DNA from: Anaerolineales bacterium
Lineage (GTDB): Bacteria > Chloroflexota > Anaerolineae > 4572-78 > NAK82
Direction of reading: 5' to 3'
NCBI GenBank assembly: GCA_020343875.1
Contig: CP070811.1
Location: forward strand, 3,781,229-3,845,228
DNA length: 64,000 nt
The notes beneath the pieces are model-generated. The model was not told the DNA's origin. It was given only the letters and a program-made list of their open reading frames with translations, and ran no database searches. A program made the position numbers and the translations under genes. Position 1 is the stretch's first letter. The number at the start of each line of letters is the position of its first letter. Positions 51,048 through 59,826 of the stretch are shown piece after piece.

Positions 51048-53762
51048 CTATTTGTGGCTACTATTATTCGCTTCAACCTGGATGGTGTTTATTGTCCCGG
51101 CCGTCAGCCCACCATCATCAGTCACGGTCAGGGCCAGCTGATAGCTGCCAGCCTGGGTGTAGACATGGGTGACAGTGATGCCACTCCCCACAGCGCCATC
51201 TCCAAAGGCCCAGGCGTAGTCTATGATACTCCCGTCGCTGTCGCTGGAGCCACTTGCGTCAAAGCTGAGGGGCTCGCCTACCAGCCCGCTCGCCGGACCG
51301 CTGATGACCGCCGTCGGAGACTGGTTGGCCGGGGCTGGCTCTTCGATCTGGATGGTGTGCGTCGTCTGGTCCGTCAGCCCACCATTATCAGTCACCGTCA
51401 AGGTCACCTGGTAGCTGCCGGCCTGATTGTAGGTGTGGCTGGGTTCAGCCTGATTACTGGTCGTGCCATCTCCAAAGTTCCAGGCGTAGCCTTCGATGCT
51501 TCCGTCGTTGTCGTAGGAGCCACTCGCGCTGAAGCTGAGCGTATCGCCTACCAGCCCGCTCGCCGGACCGCTGATGACCGCCGTCGGAGACTGGTTGGCT
51601 GCCACCACTTGCACTGCCGCCGCGTCAGTTACGTGGGCACCATCTTTGTCCGTGACAGTCAGCGTTGCCGTGTAGTTGCCGGGCTGGGTGTAGCTGTGTC
51701 CGACAATAGGCCCACTGCCCTTCGTCCCGTCACCAAAGTCCCAGGTGTAGTTTAATCCTGCTTGATCGATGGAGCCTGGGTCGGTGGCGGTGCCTGCTAG
51801 ACTGATTATGGCTCCTACCTGGCCGGTGTAAGGCCCGCCTGCTTCCGCCGTCGGTGCAACGTTTTGTACCTGAACTTGGACTGTGACAGTATGGCTGGCT
51901 CCCTTGTCATCGGTCACCCTCAGTGCGGCAGTGACCTTCTTCGGGCCATCGGGGTAGCTGGTGGTCACCGTCTGCCCGACGGCGTCTGCGACGAAGGACC
52001 TGCCGTCGTAGTTGAAGTCCCATTCGTACTTGACGATGTTTCCGTCAGGATCCTTGGAACCGCGACCATTGAACGCGATTTGGCCCCCTTCGTCCAAGCT
52101 ATATGGCCCACCGGGGATGGCTTGGGGCGGTTGGTTGTCTGATTCCTGCTTGCGCTCCCACTCCACCTCAATCCGCGCCCCGCCGCTGTGTTCGTAGTAT
52201 TCGACTTCGACTTGATGCTCTCCGCGGTTGATCCGGTATTCTGCCTCGACCCAGCGTGCGCTGCCGTCCTTCCAGCTATCGATGACTAGCTTGTCCTCGA
52301 CCCATAGTCGAACCCCGTCGTCCACCCGCACGCGGAAGACGTAAGTCTCACTCCGGAAGTCTACTTCGCGTGTCCAGCGTGCGGAGAAGTCATCCTCCGG
52401 TACTCCGTGCCCTGGCGAGCCGCTTCCCCAGTTGTGATCGATCTCAGTTTCGTTGCGCACCAGAACTGGCTTACCCTCAAGCTTGCGGTTGTCATAGTAC
52501 TCGGCCTTCCAGTCCGGGTACTGCTCTTCTATTCGTTCCCAGGAGAGCTGGGCCAGCGCGCCACCGCTTCGCTCATAGTATTCGACCCATATGCTGTGCG
52601 TTCCCTGGCTCAGACTCGCATCGGCGATGTAGGTAGTTGGCGCGCTGTCGTGCCACTCATCAATCAGCAGTTTTCCATCCAGCCACAGGCGAATCCCATC
52701 ATCTACCCGCGCGTGGAAGCGGTAAGTACCGGCCGAGAAGCTCAGGCCTCGGCTCCAGCGTGCTGAGAAGTCATCGGCGGGCAGGCCCGAACCCGGCGAA
52801 CCAGTTCCCCAGTCGAAGCTAATGGCTACGTCGTTGCGCACGAAGACGGGGGCGCCGCTCAAATTTGGGTTATTGTAGTACTCTCCGCGCCATGCGGTGA
52901 TCACCACTGGCGTGGACGTGGGTGTAGGCGTCGGGGTCGGTTGGGGGGTAGGTGTAGCTGGCAAGGAGGGTGCCTGAACTACCGGTATATCCTGCATGTC
53001 CTGAGTGGTTACATATTTGGCCGATAGCCAGCCGCGTTCGCTGGCTGCCCCGGAGAACTCTATCTGCCACCAGCTGGAATCGGTGCTGATGCCAGTGATC
53101 TTGGCCTGTTGCCCGGACCGTAGCACTCCCAGCACAGAGTAGGCTATCCCGGGACCACTGCGAATGTTAACATCTGTGCTCGCAGTAGCCATAGGATCCT
53201 TGGGCTGGGGAGTCGCCGTCGGGGTAGCGGGCAACTCCTCAGTCGGCGTGGCGGTTGGCTCTATGGATATCACTGACGTCGGCGTGGGCTCGATTGGCAT
53301 ACTCAGGACACTGAAGAATGCCTGAGCGGCTGTGCCCGTCTCAGCTATCTGCGCCACGATGGTTGCCACACCCTGGTTTTCCCAGCCCGGCTCTGCTGGA
53401 ACCACAATGCTGACTGCAAATTGCCCCTGCGTATCAGCATTCAGACCGGCAACGGCGTAGCTGGGAAGCTCTGTTTCACCAGGTGCCATCAGATAGATCA
53501 ACACCACATCTCCTGGGTTCCACCCCTCACCGCGTACACCAACGGTGGTGCCTGGCGGACCGACTGCTGGGTCCAGGGTAATCACGGGGGTAGGCCCGCC
53601 CGGCGTTGGGGTCAGAGTATGGGTTGGCTGTTCCAAAAGCAGAATAGTGACAGCGATGAAAGCCACCAGGACCATGCCCCATACTATGCCCACGGCCAGG
53701 GTGACTAGCTTGATGCTTATTGAGCTTTGAGAGAATTTTCTGTAGAGCCCTTCGATATCCAT
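51048..53762 (-). CDS. Surface protein with SH3-like, two PA14 and four PKD domains
   Basis: A 904-residue single-pass membrane protein anchored near its N-terminus (helix about 19-42). Outside are an Ig/IPT-like domain (57-150), a Pro/Thr linker, an SH3b domain (190-255: VNIRSGPGIAYSVLGVLR), a second Pro/Thr linker, PA14 domains 1 and 2 (about 285-420 and 425-555, each with DDGIRLW or DDGVRLW), and four PKD domains (565-900, each with WDFNYDG/WDFGDG/WNFGDG/WAFGDG). The set suggests glycan binding. PKD 3 and 4 share an exact 55-base DNA repeat. Lone gene behind cassette copy 4. Confidence 0.92.
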   Translation of the reverse strand: MDIEGLYRKFSQSSISIKLVTLAVGIVWGMVLVAFIAVTILLLEQPTHTLTPTPGGPTPVITLDPAVGPPGTTVGVRGEGWNPGDVVLIYLMAPGETELPSYAVAGLNADTQGQFAVSIVVPAEPGWENQGVATIVAQIAETGTAAQAFFSVLSMPIEPTPTSVISIEPTATPTEELPATPTATPQPKDPMATASTDVNIRSGPGIAYSVLGVLRSGQQAKITGISTDSSWWQIEFSGAASERGWLSAKYVTTQDMQDIPVVQAPSLPATPTPQPTPTPTPTSTPVVITAWRGEYYNNPNLSGAPVFVRNDVAISFDWGTGSPGSGLPADDFSARWSRGLSFSAGTYRFHARVDDGIRLWLDGKLLIDEWHDSAPTTYIADASLSQGTHSIWVEYYERSGGALAQLSWERIEEQYPDWKAEYYDNRKLEGKPVLVRNETEIDHNWGSGSPGHGVPEDDFSARWTREVDFRSETYVFRVRVDDGVRLWVEDKLVIDSWKDGSARWVEAEYRINRGEHQVEVEYYEHSGGARIEVEWERKQESDNQPPQAIPGGPYSLDEGGQIAFNGRGSKDPDGNIVKYEWDFNYDGRSFVADAVGQTVTTSYPDGPKKVTAALRVTDDKGASHTVTVQVQVQNVAPTAEAGGPYTGQVGAIISLAGTATDPGSIDQAGLNYTWDFGDGTKGSGPIVGHSYTQPGNYTATLTVTDKDGAHVTDAAAVQVVAANQSPTAVISGPASGLVGDTLSFSASGSYDNDGSIEGYAWNFGDGTTSNQAEPSHTYNQAGSYQVTLTVTDNGGLTDQTTHTIQIEEPAPANQSPTAVISGPASGLVGEPLSFDASGSSDSDGSIIDYAWAFGDGAVGSGITVTHVYTQAGSYQLALTVTDDGGLTAGTINTIQVEANNSSHK
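51275..51599 (-). repeat. Exact 55-base direct repeat within PKD domains 3 and 4
   Basis: 51275-51329 and 51545-51599 are identical over 55 bases, encoding the same NQSPTAVISGPASGLVG block. This shows recent domain duplication or gene conversion. Confidence 0.9.
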
Positions 53763-54025
53763 CGTTCCAGACCTCCCACTGTCATTGTGCCCACTATTTA
53801 AACGTTAGCTGCCTACTATTTGTTCCTCTTTACTTCAACGCCTGTGGTTGGTTACAATTCTAGTCGGACTATAATCCCCCCTGGTGCCCTTCTAGGAGAT
53901 GTTCCAGGCGATAAACTGCCAGTTTTTCCCTACTTAGGTTAGTTCGTTTCGCCATCACGATCACCTATGTAGAAAACACTCGGCCTTCTTGAAATCCAGG
54001 TATGATTTTATGCCTCTCTACCTTC

Positions 54026-54149
54026 AGTATATCAAAGAGAGTCTTGCTTGTCATTGGATAAAGCACGGATTTTCTGTACGCAAAAGGACCGCCTTTGGGG
54101 CGGTCCTTCTCAACACTGAGCGCAGTGGTTGTCTACGACAAATGTGGTA
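54026..54149 (-). promoter_or_regulatory. Regulatory cassette, copy 4
   Basis: Minus strand: palindrome TACCACATTTGTCGTA (54149-54134), GGACCGCC/GGCGGTCC hairpin (54106-54086) with TTTT, the AAATCC...TTTATCCA stretch, -35 ATGACA (54054-54049), 17 bases, -10 TATACT (54031-54026). Drives the PKD/PA14 surface-protein gene with a 264-base leader (53763-54025) in which I see nothing else. Confidence 0.85.
54082..54106 (-). terminator. Terminator inside cassette copy 4
   Basis: Eight-bp GGACCGCC/GGCGGTCC stem (54099-54106 with 54086-54093), 5-base loop, then TTTT. Ends the kinase/regulator transcript. Confidence 0.85.
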
Positions 54150-54224
54150 TCGGACTGAGGTCAGGGACGAAGTTTAGGCTTTGGCTCAGACTCTCAGCCC
54201 TGGCGTCAAGCCTGACCTTGGGCC

Positions 54225-54917
54225 CTACTCATCGACGTCCAGTGAGGCCAGCCCTTCCCGCAGGGCATACAGCGCAGCTTGCGTGCGGCTGGCCAGGTGT
54301 AATTTACGCAGGATGTGGCTTACGTGGGTGCGCGCCGTCGCCTCGCTGATCACCAACTTCTCGGCAATTTCCTGGTTGCTTTGTCCTCGGGCCACCAACT
54401 GCAGCACCTCAACTTCCCGCTCGGTCAATGGCTCGGGCGCAGGCGGCTGCTCCAGGGGGCGAGATAGCTCCTGCAATAGCTTGCGGGCAATCGTGGGGTG
54501 GAGCGAGGACTCACCACGATACACTTGATGGATGGCACCCACTAATTCATCCGGGCCGGAATCTTTCAGGAGATAGCCCAGTGCGCCTGCCTTGATGGCT
54601 GGAAAGACCTTGTCGTCGGCCGCGAAGCTGGTCAGCACCAGGATGCGCGCCTCTGGCTGGCTGGCGGTGATACGGCGGATGGCCTCGATGCCGTCCATCT
54701 CCGGCATCACCAGATCCATCAGGATGACGTCGGGCTGGATTCTTTCCGCCTCAGCTACTGCCTCCTTTCCGTTTTCTGCCTCGCCTGCTACCTCGATGTT
54801 GGGTTCCGTCTCAAGCAAGGCACGGATTCCCCTGCGAACGATGATGTGATCGTCAGCTATGAGGACGCGAACGCTTTCTCCGTTGCCTGCACGCAATGTT
54901 GAGGTCGAATCAGTCAT
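54225..54917 (-). CDS. NarL/FixJ-family response regulator
   Basis: A 230-residue regulator. Receiver domain (about 16-130) with acidic pair DD, Asp68 in VILMDLVMPEMDG, and KAGALGYLLKD; LuxR-type HTH (160-225: LTEREVEVLQLVARGQSNQEIAEKLVISEATARTHVSHIL). It is closely similar to the first 215 residues of the fusion protein upstream, so the two arose by duplication. Last gene in the kinase operon, next to cassette copy 4. Best candidate to bind the 7-2-7 palindrome in the cassettes. Confidence 0.95.
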   Translation of the reverse strand: MTDSTSTLRAGNGESVRVLIADDHIIVRRGIRALLETEPNIEVAGEAENGKEAVAEAERIQPDVILMDLVMPEMDGIEAIRRITASQPEARILVLTSFAADDKVFPAIKAGALGYLLKDSGPDELVGAIHQVYRGESSLHPTIARKLLQELSRPLEQPPAPEPLTEREVEVLQLVARGQSNQEIAEKLVISEATARTHVSHILRKLHLASRTQAALYALREGLASLDVDE

Positions 54918-55021
54918 TAGAATACCTCCAGCTGCCCTTTTGTCTGTCTGGGTTACCCTTGATGGTCAATCTTCTCCAGGGTGGAGACGCCAACTTTTTC
55001 ATCCTATCTATGCTTGACCCG

Positions 55022-56539
55022 TTACTGGGAGTCTCTTACCACAACCATCAAGGTGATGTCGTCAAACTGAGGCACATCGCCCACAAATTCCTTTATCCCT
55101 GCCATCAATGCCCCATGTATCTGTTGGGCAGAATGTCCTAGATTGGCTTGTGCAATCTCCAGGAGGCGCTCAGGGCCGAAGAACATCTCTTGTCGGTCCT
55201 GGGCCTCGGTGGCGCCATCGGTATACAATACCAGAACATCCCCAGGCGTAAGTTGAACAGTGTCCTGCTGCCATGGCATGTCTTCGAGTATACCCAGCGG
55301 TATGCCCGTCCTTCTCAGTTCCTGAACCAGGCCTCCATTGTGAGCACTTAGCACATAGGGCGGGTTGTGTCCCGCGTTGCAGTAGGTTAGGCTTCCGCTG
55401 GCGGGATCGAGAATGCCGTAGAAGACGGTGACGAACAGATCTGTGTGTGTGTCTAATAAGATCCGGCGATTGACAACGCTGAGAGTAAGTTCAGGTCTGG
55501 AATCGTATTCGGCAGCATAGGTGCGGATGAGCGTGCGGCTCAGGGCCATATACAGAGCTGCTCCCATCCCTTTGTCGGTCACGTCTGCGACCAGTATGCC
55601 CAGTCTTCCCTCGGGGAGGGAAATAAAATCGTAAAAGTCTCCAGAAGTCTCCCTGGCAGGTTCCAGGGTCGCTACAATTTGCCAGCCGGGAACATCCGGC
55701 AGGGCATCGGGCAAAAAGCTAGCCTGAATTTCTCCGGCCAGAGCCAACTCTTGCCCGACTTTCTGGTAATCTGCGGCGATCAAGCGCAGCTCTTCAAGCT
55801 CATCTTCACCAGGGAGGCGTCCTACCGCCACAGGTTCGTTCGTCTCTCTGAAGACTGTCAGCAGCCTGCTGACATAGTTCGGGGCCGCATCGTCGAGTGA
55901 TGCCAGTCCCTGCCGTAAGGCATAAAGGACTGCCTGGGTGCGGCTGGCCAGATGCAACTTGTGCAGGATATGGCCGATGTGACTCCGAACTACTGCCTTG
56001 CTAATTGTCAATTTCTCGGCAATCTCCCGGTTGCCCTGTCCTTGTGCCACCAAACGCAACACTTCTACTTCCAGATCGGTCAATGGCTCTGAGGCAGACG
56101 GCTGCTCCGAGGGCTGTGATAGCTCCTGCAACAGCTTGCGGGCAATTGTTGGATGAATGGAGGGTTCTCCGCGATATACCTGGCGGATGGCGCTCACCAA
56201 CTCATCCGGCCCGGAATCCTTTAGGAGGTAACCCAGTGCGCCTGCTTTGATGGCCGGAAAGGCCTTGTCGTCGGTGGCGAAGCTGGTCAGTACCAGGATG
56301 CGGGCATCCGGCTGGCGGGCGGTAACGCGGCGAATGGCCTCAACCCCATCCATCTCTGGCATGACCAGGTCCATCAGGATGACGTCTGGCTGGAGTCTTT
56401 CCGCCTCGGCTACCGCCTCTCGGCCGTTTTCCGCTTCCCCCACCACTTCGATGTCGGGCTCCGTCGCGAGCAGGGCACGAATCCCTTGGCGGACGACAAT
56501 GTGGTCATCGGCCACTAAAACATGGATTCGTTCGGTCAT
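55022..56539 (-). CDS. Response regulator-LuxR HTH-SpoIIE PP2C phosphatase fusion
   Basis: A 505-residue protein with three parts: receiver (1-120, Asp57 in VILMDLVMPEMDG), LuxR-type HTH (150-212: LTDLEVEVLRLVAQGQGNREIAEKLTISK), and a SpoIIE/RsbU-type PP2C phosphatase (about 285-502) with ETSGDFYDFI, VADVTDKGMGAALYMAL, NAGHNPPYV, LYTDGATEA and FDDITLMVV. A helical linker (225-285) joins them. RsbU-type phosphatases usually follow a receiver directly, and a DNA-binding HTH between is unusual. ATG overlaps the kinase stop by 4 bases. May couple transcription to partner switching with the STAS protein at 32505-32861. Confidence 0.93.
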   Translation of the reverse strand: MTERIHVLVADDHIVVRQGIRALLATEPDIEVVGEAENGREAVAEAERLQPDVILMDLVMPEMDGVEAIRRVTARQPDARILVLTSFATDDKAFPAIKAGALGYLLKDSGPDELVSAIRQVYRGEPSIHPTIARKLLQELSQPSEQPSASEPLTDLEVEVLRLVAQGQGNREIAEKLTISKAVVRSHIGHILHKLHLASRTQAVLYALRQGLASLDDAAPNYVSRLLTVFRETNEPVAVGRLPGEDELEELRLIAADYQKVGQELALAGEIQASFLPDALPDVPGWQIVATLEPARETSGDFYDFISLPEGRLGILVADVTDKGMGAALYMALSRTLIRTYAAEYDSRPELTLSVVNRRILLDTHTDLFVTVFYGILDPASGSLTYCNAGHNPPYVLSAHNGGLVQELRRTGIPLGILEDMPWQQDTVQLTPGDVLVLYTDGATEAQDRQEMFFGPERLLEIAQANLGHSAQQIHGALMAGIKEFVGDVPQFDDITLMVVVRDSQ

Positions 56540-59500
56540 AGGCCTATCTCTACCCTGACGCTTGTTCCTTCTCTGGGCCTGCTCCTGATGGTCAACTCTC
56601 CTCCCAGCTGTGTCACCCGCTCCTCCATCCCCGGTAAGCCCAATCCACCCTGTCGTCGAGCAGCGTCCAATTCAAACCCGATTCCGTCATCGATAATCTC
56701 CAGCACCACAGTCTGCTCATTCTGGCGCAGGTGTACCGAGATACAATGGGCTTGGGCATGTTTGAGGACATTGTTCATGGTCTCCTGGGCGATGCGATAC
56801 AACCCTGCTTCAATATCAGCAGGCAGGAGTCTCTCTCCCTCTACAACGAACTCGGTCTTCAGTCCAGATCGTCCTTCCACTGTTTCTAACCGGGCCTGCA
56901 GAGCAGCCGCCAGCCCTGCCTGCTCCAACACTGGCGGGCGTAACTCAAATATGAGTAAGCGCATCTCCCGCAGAGCCTCTTGAGCTGTCTGTCGTACTTC
57001 TTGGAGGTGGCCATAGGCCGGCTCGGCCTGCCCCGCTGATAGCAGCCGGGCAGCCGCCTCGGCGTACAGTGTCACTCCATACATCGCCTGGGTTACCGAG
57101 TCGTGAAGCTCCCGTGCCAGTCGCTGGCGTTCTTCCAACACGGCCACTTGCTGGGCCTGCTCGTAAAGCCGGGCGTTCTCGATACCAACAGCTGCCTGAT
57201 GGGCCAGGGATTGCAGCACCACCAAGTCGCTCTTGTCGAAAGCGTCAAGCCGATCGCTTTGGACATCCAACACACCGATGACTTTCCCTCTGGTCTTGAT
57301 GGGTACGGTAAGCTCCGACCGGGTTTGGCTGCCCCCCATCAAGATGTAGTGCGGTTCCTGCTTTACGTCGGGAACCAAAAGGGGTTGGCCTGTACCGGCT
57401 ACCCAACCCGTGACTCCCTCCTGCCCTATCTTGAGGCGGGCCGGCTTAATTTCGAACTGAGGGTCATCCCACAAGCGGCCTGCCCCGACCTTGTAGACTA
57501 CTTCATCCCCTTCAACCAGGCCGATTCCGACATGATAATAGTTGAAGGCTTCTTGGATCAAGCCCACCATCTGCTCCAGCATCTCATCGACGGCCAGTAT
57601 AGAGGTGATGCGCCGGCCTACCTCGCTGATCACTCTGAACTGTTCTGCCCTCCGTTGCTCCTCTTTGAAGAGCCGGGCGTTCTCAATGGCCACGGCTGCC
57701 TGGTTGGCCATGGCCATGGCCAGCTCGCCCTCGTCGGCGGTGAAACGTCGTCGCCTCGGTCGCTGCGTCCCCAGCTGCATAACTCCCATCATTCGGGTGC
57801 CTATCTCAATGGGTACCACCAGTGCTGACTGGAGATCTAGAAGGTGTTGAGGGTCTAAATGGGGATCTGAGCGTACGTCCTCAATAATGAGTGGCTGAAG
57901 ACCCTCAAGAACCACCCGCCGCAAGCTCTCGCTGGGGGTGAATACCACGCCAGCAAGAGCTGGGGGCACGTAGTCATCGCCCCCGATTTGGGCCACCGGC
58001 CTCAATGTCCCTCTTCCCTCCTCGTATAGGTAAATGCAACAGCAGTCAACACTAAAGACGTCAACAGCGCTCTCAGCGGTTAGGCGCAGTACCTCGTCCA
58101 GATCCAGAGTTCCACTGATCAGCTTGGCCACCTCAGCCAGGAGGGTGGCTTCCTGGCGCCGCTGGCGTTCTGATTCGAACAGGTGCGCGTTCTCGATGGC
58201 TACTCCAATCTGGCGACCAATGGAAGTGAGCAATTCCACATCTTCGTCAGTGAACTCTCGATAACCATAATTGACGGCGAACAGTGTGCCCAGTACCTTT
58301 CCCTTCGAACTTAGGGGGACGCTGGCAAGCGAGCGAAGACCTTCCTCCTTAACCGCCATGCGGGTAAGCCGGGGATCCAAGGAAATGTCCTTTGCAACCA
58401 AGGGCTGTCCGGACTGGACCACGCGTCCGGAGAAGCCTTCGCCTATTTCCAACCGATCGATCTCGGCCACGAATTTGGGGCTGAACCCGCGTTGAGCGAC
58501 CACGGTCAGCAACCTGGCTTCTTCGTCCAGGAGATAAATTCCCCCCGCTTTAATCCTCGTGACCTCCAGTGTTTTATCCAGGGCGTTGTTCAGGATCTCC
58601 TGCAGGTCCAGAGAGCCACTCACTACAGCGGCGATGGTGTTGAGAGCCGCCAACTCTTTGGTTCGATCGGCTACCCGCTGTTCTAGATTAGCGTAGGATT
58701 CCTCGAGTTGGGCCGCCATGAGGCTGAACTGTTCAGCCAGCTCCTCTACTTCGTCGCCTGTGCGTGCCGTGATCCTCTGCCCGAAATTGCCGCCGGCCAC
58801 TGCCTGGACAGCGCCGATAAGTTCCGTGATGGGCTTCGTGATCCGTCTGACTCCGACTGCGACGACGAGTGCTGGTACCACTACTCCCAGAGCCAGCAGT
58901 AAGAGCAGGAATTGCTGATAGCCTCGACTGGGGCTGATCAATGCCGTCCAACTTTCCTCAGCGACGAGGCCCCAGTCTGTACCTGGCACCGGGGAAAAGC
59001 TGGCCACGATGTCCCGGCCCTCGAAGTCGTGGGTGCGCATGGCACCCACTTGCCCATTGACAACTTGCCTTACCACCGGTTGAGAGGAAAGGTCCTCGCC
59101 AATGCGGTCGGTATGCGAGTGGTAGATCACCCGGCCATTCCTATCCACTAAGTAGGTGCTGCCACTTTCCCCAAGGCGTAGCTTTACGACATCACCATAA
59201 AAGGCGCCGGCAGTGGTTGAGCCAATGCGAAACATACCCACTAAAGTTCCCAGGAACTCGTCCTGGGGGCCTATGATTGGCACGGCAACGACGATGACCT
59301 CCGCGCCGCCTGGCCCGTCGGCCAGAATGCCTGAGAAGGCTGGTCCTGGACTATGCAGCAGTTGCCGATAGTAGCCACGATCGGACCAGTTCTGCCCCGT
59401 GATCTCGGGTCGCTCCGGGTCGGCGGCCACCACGGTCCCGAAAGTGTCGAGAATCACCACTCCGGCGTCGAAGATTGCCAGGCGCTCCCTAGCTCGCTGC

Positions 59501-59772
59501 AGAGCGATACGCTGGACAGCGGGGTGACCGTAAGTGCCCCCACCTCGCCCAAACACGTCCAGGATGTCAGCATACTCTGTCAACTCAGTCGTCAACTGGC
59601 TGGCCGAGAGGCGGGTTAGCTCTTGGTTCCGTTCGATGACTAGGTCCTCTGTCACTCGCTGGTAGGCGATGAAGGTAACTAAGGCCACAGCTGCCAGAAT
59701 GATAGCCGTGGGCACAAAGGACCAGGCAATTATTTTAGTGCGCAGGCTCCTCCATCGAAACCCTAAGAGCAC
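56536..59772 (-). CDS. dCache-HAMP-3xGAF sensor histidine kinase, NarX/DesK-type
   Basis: A 1078-residue membrane kinase. Membrane helix (about 14-36), dCache-type extracytoplasmic sensor (45-280), second helix (285-308), HAMP (309-362), coiled coil, three GAF domains (about 380-530, 550-700, 720-870), HisKA_3 dimerisation with His890 in RLARELHDSVTQAMYG, and HATPase (970-1078) with N-box ETMNNVLKHAQAH and DDGIGF. HisKA_3 kinases pair with NarL-family regulators, two of which follow in the same operon. The PP2C-fusion gene overlaps its stop. It is co-transcribed with a lone binding protein 54 bases upstream. Confidence 0.95.
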   Translation of the reverse strand: MLLGFRWRSLRTKIIAWSFVPTAIILAAVALVTFIAYQRVTEDLVIERNQELTRLSASQLTTELTEYADILDVFGRGGGTYGHPAVQRIALQRARERLAIFDAGVVILDTFGTVVAADPERPEITGQNWSDRGYYRQLLHSPGPAFSGILADGPGGAEVIVVAVPIIGPQDEFLGTLVGMFRIGSTTAGAFYGDVVKLRLGESGSTYLVDRNGRVIYHSHTDRIGEDLSSQPVVRQVVNGQVGAMRTHDFEGRDIVASFSPVPGTDWGLVAEESWTALISPSRGYQQFLLLLLALGVVVPALVVAVGVRRITKPITELIGAVQAVAGGNFGQRITARTGDEVEELAEQFSLMAAQLEESYANLEQRVADRTKELAALNTIAAVVSGSLDLQEILNNALDKTLEVTRIKAGGIYLLDEEARLLTVVAQRGFSPKFVAEIDRLEIGEGFSGRVVQSGQPLVAKDISLDPRLTRMAVKEEGLRSLASVPLSSKGKVLGTLFAVNYGYREFTDEDVELLTSIGRQIGVAIENAHLFESERQRRQEATLLAEVAKLISGTLDLDEVLRLTAESAVDVFSVDCCCIYLYEEGRGTLRPVAQIGGDDYVPPALAGVVFTPSESLRRVVLEGLQPLIIEDVRSDPHLDPQHLLDLQSALVVPIEIGTRMMGVMQLGTQRPRRRRFTADEGELAMAMANQAAVAIENARLFKEEQRRAEQFRVISEVGRRITSILAVDEMLEQMVGLIQEAFNYYHVGIGLVEGDEVVYKVGAGRLWDDPQFEIKPARLKIGQEGVTGWVAGTGQPLLVPDVKQEPHYILMGGSQTRSELTVPIKTRGKVIGVLDVQSDRLDAFDKSDLVVLQSLAHQAAVGIENARLYEQAQQVAVLEERQRLARELHDSVTQAMYGVTLYAEAAARLLSAGQAEPAYGHLQEVRQTAQEALREMRLLIFELRPPVLEQAGLAAALQARLETVEGRSGLKTEFVVEGERLLPADIEAGLYRIAQETMNNVLKHAQAHCISVHLRQNEQTVVLEIIDDGIGFELDAARRQGGLGLPGMEERVTQLGGELTIRSRPREGTSVRVEIGL

Positions 59773-59826
59773 AACTGCCCTCCTAGCAGAGTTAGGGCCA
59801 AGACTACCTGGCCCCTGACCTTATTC

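Noticed and set aside
42625-54106. The cassettes as merely similar terminators
   Set aside because: Conservation extends to the upstream palindrome and the downstream promoter, well beyond what a terminator needs; copy 2 has a different stem but keeps the other parts.
42569-54149. Four cassettes as an insertion sequence, MITE or CRISPR-like array
   Set aside because: No target duplications, transposase or terminal repeats; copies are kilobases apart, always in one orientation between genes, and conservation covers promoter boxes with fixed 17-base spacing.
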